A program made the position numbers and the translations under genes. From Diospyros lotus (Eukaryota; Streptophyta; Magnoliopsida; Ericales; Ebenaceae), in assembly GCF_014633365.1 (NCBI RefSeq), contig NC_068349.1, positions 11,334,753-11,398,752 of the forward strand: a stretch of 64,000 nucleotides of DNA. The letters are read 5' to 3'. Under the pieces are notes generated by a model. That model searched no databases. It saw only the letters and a program-made list of their open reading frames with translations, and had not been told where the DNA came from. Below, in pieces: positions 57,871-64,000 of this stretch. Position 1 is the first letter of the stretch. Every line of letters begins with the position of its first letter.

Positions 57871-59269
57871 ATGGTATTTTACTGAAAGCAGAATTTATAT
57901 TTTTTTTGTATCACAAGGGGTTTGTGTGTTATCATTTTGAATTTGTGAAGCCGGGTCAAATGTTGTATTCTCATTGGCTCAGTGTAAGTATGTGTTCTTG
58001 ATTGGTTTGAATTAGGGTTATTTGTGGAATGTAATTTTACTTGCAGTTGAAAGTTGAGGAGTATTGGGTTAATTTTGTTCTGAGTTTAAGTTCTGAGTCA
58101 AGACGTGAAGATTGTTTACCTTTTGTTTGGGACTACGGGATAATTTTTACGCTTGGGATTTTATCTTAAATGGAAACTTAAGCAAGTCAATCTGCATGGG
58201 ATGTAATGCCCAACGCATCTAAACTCCCCCTCTGCAAGCCTGTGATGGTGAAAGTTGTTTCCTTTCTAGGGATATAAGGAAATTGTAATTGGTAAACATA
58301 CTTTTCTTTTGGTCTCTTAAATTATTATTGTTCATTTTCACTTTCACTCATTAAAAAAAAGTCATCGTGCATGTTTCGTAGAAACCATATGGAGGACCAC
58401 CAACAATTACATATTTCATTGAAACGATATAGAGGACTACCATTTCTGTTACTAGATAGGTAAGTTTGTGGAAGTTAAATCAAATAATAACCTTTAGCTT
58501 GGTTATGTGAGTAGCAGAATGCGCTGAAATCTTGATTTCCATGTTGGAGGATTGACATGTTATTTACTTATCCCCCTTACATGTAATTCACAAAAGTTGA
58601 TCCAAGAATAAAAAAAAAGTTGATCTCAGAAGTTGGTGCCATATGTTGCACATCAAAGATGGTGAAGGCACACTCCAAATACCAGGAGCATACAGCATTA
58701 GATGATGAATTGATTCCACGTTTTTCTTGCACAAATAGCACTTGGTTCACAACCCAACCCCTCTTTTCCAATTTGTCATACATGAGTATGGAGCCAAGCA
58801 AAGACTTCCACACGACTTGAGTTTAGGAGGAAACAATTCTCTACCTTTATTCTTTAGAGTTTTGTGAAACAAAAAAAAAGTGATAAAAAAAGGCTTCTTT
58901 ACTTGCTGGAAACAACCCCTTCTGATGGATAAAAACAGAGAAGAAAGGCTACCGAGGAATCAAATTATAATCTTGAAGATCATGTGTCAATTGCAGGAAC
59001 CAACCAAATTAGAAGAAATACTAGAGTATCGATCACTACCTGCGCTCATTTCCATCACTAGGTAACCTGACAAGGTTAAGGGAAAATTCACACAAAGGCC
59101 TATGTCCAACCAATTATGTAGGCACATCAACCTGTGGATCTCAACTTAAGTAATCTAATACCCTTTCAAAGACCAACCCCATGGTGAGACCTAACACCTT
59201 ACATTTATATTGTCCACTACCTCAAGCAAGTATCAGTTACTTTATTGTGAAGTTCCTTATTAAATTCCT

Positions 59270-59340
59270 AAACTAACAACAACAACAACATATCAAGCCT
59301 TAATCGCTAGGTGTGAATTCTAGCTTGTCAATATGGTCAT
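59270..59340. repeat. Antisense LINE/SINE tail fragment
   Basis: aacaacaacaacaacatatc followed by aagccttaatcgctaggtg: the reverse complement of the tail of the LINEs in this window. Confidence 0.5.
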
Positions 59341-60196
59341 ATCTTTTGCAACACGGTAACACCCTTATAACTCTTATTATACCTAAGAGTCTTCCACAAA
59401 GTTCTTGTTTTTCATCTACTTATTTTTCTAAATCCTTAAATTTGTATTAGCAGTTAATGAATTAACTAGCTTCTAAGCTTTGTATATATTTTAGGCTTGT
59501 CTCTCAACTTTATGCTATATGGATAAATATAATAAAATTGACTATATAGTGACATAATGGTCTAGTATTGGGACTGTGTGATTATCTTTTATGTCAGAGG
59601 TCCTATGTGCAGCTCATAGAAATCCAAACTTTTCTCTCATTCTAATTTTTTCCCCAGTAAATAAGAGCTGCTCATTGTAATTAATGAGCTGTAAAGTTGC
59701 TGGGCACTGTGAATGCCAACACATGTATTGTGATTGGTGGTTAAAAAATAAATTTAATGGCCTAAAAATTCCATGGGTGAATCTCTAGAGCTGGTTTGTC
59801 ACCTTACCCATTCATATTAAATGTCTAAGGACATATTCGATATTCTTGCGATGATATGATATATGTTTCCAATTATGTGTTAGTATGTTGGAAATGTGGC
59901 CTATTATTTTTACAAATCCATTGGAGAATATGTGAACTAGGGCCGATTTGTTACCTTACACAGCAAAATTAGGTTAGGTTGATCATCATTATCAACCAAG
60001 CTTTGCTTCACCAGGTGGGGTTAATTACATGGATTTTAGGTTACTTAGATTGTAATATGATATTTTATCGATTATGCAATATATATGCTCAAGTTTTGTG
60101 AGTTGAGAAATATAACCCATAATATTTACAAATTCATTTCATTATTTTATTTTCCTTCTTTCCCTATCTGCTCTTTTTATTTGTAGGGGTATACAA

Positions 60197-63100
60197 ATGG
60201 ATTATGATGACAATGATTTTCAAGGCCAAAATCTTCAGTTAGCTGGTGACGGGAGTTCCAAATTCTCTTCTGTTCTACAGCCATATGTTATTCCGAAGTT
60301 TGAATTTGATGATGGCCTTCCAGGGCATTTAAGGTTTGATAGCTTGGTTGAGAACGAGGTTTTTCTTGGGATACCTAGTCAGGAAGACAATCAGTGGATT
60401 GAGGATTTCTCTCGAGGAAGTAGTGGAATAGAGTTTAGTTCAGGTGCTGCAGAATCTTGTTCCATTCCCAGGCGTCATAATGTTTGGTCAGAGGCAACTT
60501 CCTCTGAATCTGTTGAAATGCTATTAAAATCTGTTGGGCAGGAAGAGATGGTTCCTGGAGAAACTATTATTGAAGAATCAGAAGTTTGTGAGGAGCTGGA
60601 TGGCTTAACTGATCAAATGGAGCCCCCTTTGAAGCCAGATGACAATGTGAAGTCTGATATGGATTCAGAACTTGCTGAATTACCACCCAGTGTCCTTCCA
60701 GAACAGTTTTGTAGGTTTGTTGATGGTACTTCACAAACTCAAGAGGCTGAAATGTCTACTCATAGGTCAGATGAGTTAGGTTCAAATGTTTCCCATGAAA
60801 CATGTGTAAGTTTGACTGAAAATAATCCAGGAATGGGTACAAAATCTGATGATGCAAATAAAAAAGAAGAGGATATTCAAGGAAATGAATCTCTTGATGA
60901 TAATATGCAAAAAGACCCCCCTGGTTCAGTGATGCAGATTCAGAATATAAATTTCTCTTCTCAGGATATTGCTGCACCTGTTCAGCTGTTGAACAGTCAG
61001 GAACTTGATCACCAAGTAAGTGATGTGACTTTCAAAGCTGACTATCCTTTGTTTGAAGACACTGGCAAGTCAGTGGTGGAACACCATGCTCTTATCAAGG
61101 GGGCTGATGGTGGCTATCAAAATTTAGAGGTAATTGCTCTTGGAACTGGTACTTGTGATATGAGGAACCGACCTTGTTCTTCTCCAGAGATGGAAAGTAT
61201 AGAAAAACACGCAGTTGAAACTGGTGTTAGCATGATTGGTGATCCTTCCAGTTTGCCACTGACAGTGGATGACAGCCTAAAGGTGGCAGAAGGATGCAGG
61301 GAGGACCTGCATTCCACTGACCCTGAAAATGCTAGCAAATCTGAAACTGTGGATTTGTCCAACAGCACAGAGACTCACCAGCTTCTTATTGGCAATGTGC
61401 AGCAGGAATTAACTGTAGCTGTTCAAGGTGAGAATAATCTGGAGGGGCATGCCATTGAGGTCAACAATGTGAAAGCTGGAATGGATGCCAGTTCAGATCT
61501 GAAGGTTGATCAGGCAATACATGTAGAGGAAAGTTCTGTGGAGGGAAAAGACTGTTTGCAGAAAAGTGATCAGCAGTTAGATAGTAAGGCTGTCAGTACT
61601 TCTGATGCATCTTTGTTGTCTGGGATGGACAATAGATCTTTTGACGGTCAGTGTGATGGAGATAGTAGTGATTATGTGAGAGATTTTTCAAGTTCCACTA
61701 TTGGTTGCTCCTCATCTGAAATGCATGGGGAGAATCATACAGTTGAAACTTCAAAAGGTGCAGATTATGCCTCTGGAGTGAACACTGAGGACTTAAATGC
61801 TGAAGGTCATGTTTCTTCTCTCATATTAGATGGATCAATACAAACACGTGAAGGAAATCTCGTGTCAAACCCAAATGATGTGCATAACAGCCAAGGTGTT
61901 TCTTCCAATGAGAAAGTGAAAGCTAAGTTGCCTAACAGTTCTCTCAGTATGGATTCTGAGATTCTTGAATCTCTTAGCAGTAGTAAGATTTCTAAACTGT
62001 CATCTCAAGGCGAGGGTACGAGAGTAGACAATCAGGTAGTTCATGGATTAGAATGTGTTACTGCTGCCCTCAGTGAACCAGGTACCTTAAGATATTATTA
62101 TTTTTGCTTATGGGTTGCATGACAATGACTAATGCCTTCCTCTTTTGCAGATTTTGATGTTCCTTATGCAAAGACTAACTCTGCCTCACATGACACAGCT
62201 AATGGTGTGTCTTGTCCTGCAGAGGCTGGTGCCACTTTAAATCAAGTTAATCACCAGGATAGAAACAAGAAGGCTGAAAATCAAGATCCTGCTGAAGCAA
62301 GATTACCATCCTCGATGGAGAATTTGGAAGGGGCAAGCGAGCATGGTCCTGATTTGAATCCCGAAAAAGGTGAATCTCATAGTCCCAAAAGGGAATTGGC
62401 ACATGAAGCTGTTAATCAGTCATTGCCTACGGTAGAAACATCTAATTCAACTGGGGGAAATGAACAATCAGTTGAATTGCTGAATAAGAGAGTCAATCAG
62501 TCATTACTGGTTGTGGAGAATCCAGCAAGTGGGAGTGAAGAAGTGAAGGCCAAAAAAAATGATCAGAACTCATCCAATAAGTTGGAGGCTTGTCCAATTC
62601 TTCAGGATTCAGCGGTAAAAGACAGTGGTAGTGCTGAAGGAGTTGTTCCTGGGAACCATGAAGAAGTAGTTGGGGGGAAACACAATGAGGCCTTATCATC
62701 AAAAATTGCAGGTTGTCAATTCTTTCATTACCTTATCGTTCCGCTTCATTCTTAATGTCAAGCCTATGGAACTTTTAGTCTGCTTGGTTTGCCTAGATTC
62801 TGTCCAACTGAGAGCATGAGATGATTAACATACTTGTATACTAGAAATAAAAATGGAAGAATGAAAGAATAAATTATTTGTTTTCCTTACTATATTGCAG
62901 CCATGCATCTTTAGCCCTCTTTTGATTGAATTATCAGAAAAGAAAGGTTAAATGTGGTAAATGAGGAACCAAAAGCACTTATTCTTGGTATTATGGGTCT
63001 TATGTGAATATTATATGGTGAAGGTTGATCACAAGACCTTTATGGTATCTTGCATCTAGATGAGTAACCCTTTTTACCAATGCCCTCTTGCCATTTCTCT

Positions 63101-63723
63101 CTGGCTGAATATTTTACTTGTCACAAGATGCTATTTCTTGAAGTTGTCGATGTTTATTTAAGTATGTGTAAATTAAGCAATTTTTCTCCTCTGATTAGTG
63201 TCAACTATGCAAGTCCACAAAAAAATGCTTTGCCTTTTTTACTGCCTTTATTAGGAGCGTATGATTACACCAGTATTTAGTGTTTTTTCCCCAAATAAAG
63301 CCAGTATTCAGTGAATTTACCTATTAGAAAGATTGAAAGTTTCTGCAAACCCTCATTGATTGTTTGTGGATTACAATCGATTGGCCTAACATTAGGACTG
63401 TATATGGTTGATGCTGTAATACTATCTGTCTCAACATGGAATGTTAGTTGCAAACAGAAGTGACTGCAAAATGCTCATTGGTTATTTTTGTATGTTCATC
63501 TGATATATCTTTTTGATGTTCTGACTTAATTTGTTTGATGCTACAATATTTTCTGAGGCAGATGAAACACTAGTTGCAAACAAAAGTGAGGTGCTTACAG
63601 ACCCTACATTGGGAACCTTATCAAAATTGCACGGTAACATGGATCAAAACGATCATGAGGGTAATGAAGTGGCCAAGGAACCTGGAGTTACTCAATCCAG
63701 GCAGACTGCCCCTAACACCGGAG
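60197..63723 (+). CDS. Dentin sialophosphoprotein-like plant protein, 5' part
   Basis: Exons 60187-62081 (coding from ATG 60197), 62151-62711 and 63562-63723, all GT/AG and all joined in phase 1, giving about 869 codons before the last visible donor. The rest lies beyond the window. The N-terminus MDYDDNDFQGQNLQLAGDG, LRFDSLVENEVFLGI, EDNQWIEDFSRGSSGIEFS and VWSEATSSESVEMLL matches, from memory, the conserved head of the Arabidopsis family annotated as dentin sialophosphoprotein-like (AT5G07980 group). After residue about 110 the protein becomes acidic and rich in Ser, Glu, Asp and Asn, with no membrane segment or known catalytic motif; it is probably disordered. Function is not known. The name reflects composition only, not animal dentin homology. 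Confidence 0.85.
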
Positions 63724-64000
63724 GTTTGTTGCGATATTTTATTTATTTATTACCTATTTTAGGATGTGTTATTGATATTTGTATATCAAATTTGATAATT
63801 TAAAGTAACTTAAATCTTCACTTCTTCCTCTTTGTGTTGTGTCGATAGGATGGTATGATGGGTTTAAAGTTCTTCTCTAAAGTTGGGAAGTTGTATTGGA
63901 AGCCTTATGTATCTAAAAATAAATGGACACAAAGAGTTGACAGACTCTTTTCACATAATTTGCATCACTCACGAAAGTGATCCTGATTTGAGCCCTAGGA
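63724..64000 (+). other. Intron of the right-hand gene to the window end
   Basis: After the donor at 63723/63724 I see no exon that continues the phase-1 reading frame before the window ends. A cag-like acceptor near 63849 would lead quickly to a stop. Confidence 0.4.

Larger units (their letters stand above)
57641..60186 (+). other. Presumed 5' UTR intron
   Basis: About 2.5 kb of T-rich non-coding sequence between the proposed leader exon and the first coding exon. Contains GGT microsatellite at about 57819-57836, a G14 run near 57857, and LINE/SINE tail words at about 59280-59340 and 60000-60040. Confidence 0.5.

Overview
This is a 64 kb window of a flowering-plant nuclear genome, most likely a eudicot. 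The evidence is spliced genes with GT/AG introns, plant-only gene families, very AT-rich intergenic DNA, and plant retrotransposon lineages (Athila/Tat-like gypsy, copia, RTE-type LINE, and a TRIM carrying 5S promoter sequence). Species cannot be told from the sequence.

Host genes: (1) a minus-strand tonoplast aquaporin of the TIP2 group, 946-1972, three exons, 250 aa; (2) a plus-strand MIP1-type leucine-zipper plus DUF547 gene, 28930-50196, reconstructed as 11 coding exons that keep frame to a 600-aa product and interrupted by a 13.2 kb last intron; (3) the 5' part of a plus-strand gene similar to the plant dentin sialophosphoprotein-like family, coding from 60197 and leaving the window on the right. 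Everything else is mainly mobile DNA and its remains.

The most unusual region is 6067-15445. It is a complete-looking LTR element on the minus strand with ~2.03-2.05 kb LTRs, a 5-bp target duplication (ATGAT), a primer site complementary to the 3' end of tRNA-Asp, and a G-rich polypurine tract. It has only a damaged gag remnant and no protease, reverse transcriptase, RNase H or integrase. In their place it carries two intact, intronless reading frames in the element's own orientation: a 169-aa basic cysteine-rich protein and a 219-aa LOG-type cytokinin riboside monophosphate phosphoribohydrolase with its active-site motif intact. I read this as a non-autonomous retroelement carrying a captured cytokinin-activating enzyme gene.

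Region 17658-23696 is a nested series. An old minus-strand copia element (LTR, RNase H remnant, LTR) has been interrupted by a head-to-head palindrome of Cassandra-type LTRs, by two solo LTRs with exact 5-bp target duplications, and by two inverted-repeat DNA elements. Smaller inverted-repeat elements lie at 3953-4144 (9-bp duplication), 25168-25667 and 54075-54524, and a gene fragment with hAT-like surroundings lies at 26041-26544.

The 13.2 kb intron of the MIP1/DUF547 gene holds a 5'-truncated plus-strand LINE, a minus-strand LINE with an 11-bp target duplication, and a nearly whole 5.0 kb copia element on the minus strand. All exon boundaries and homologies were read by eye; nothing was searched or aligned by program.
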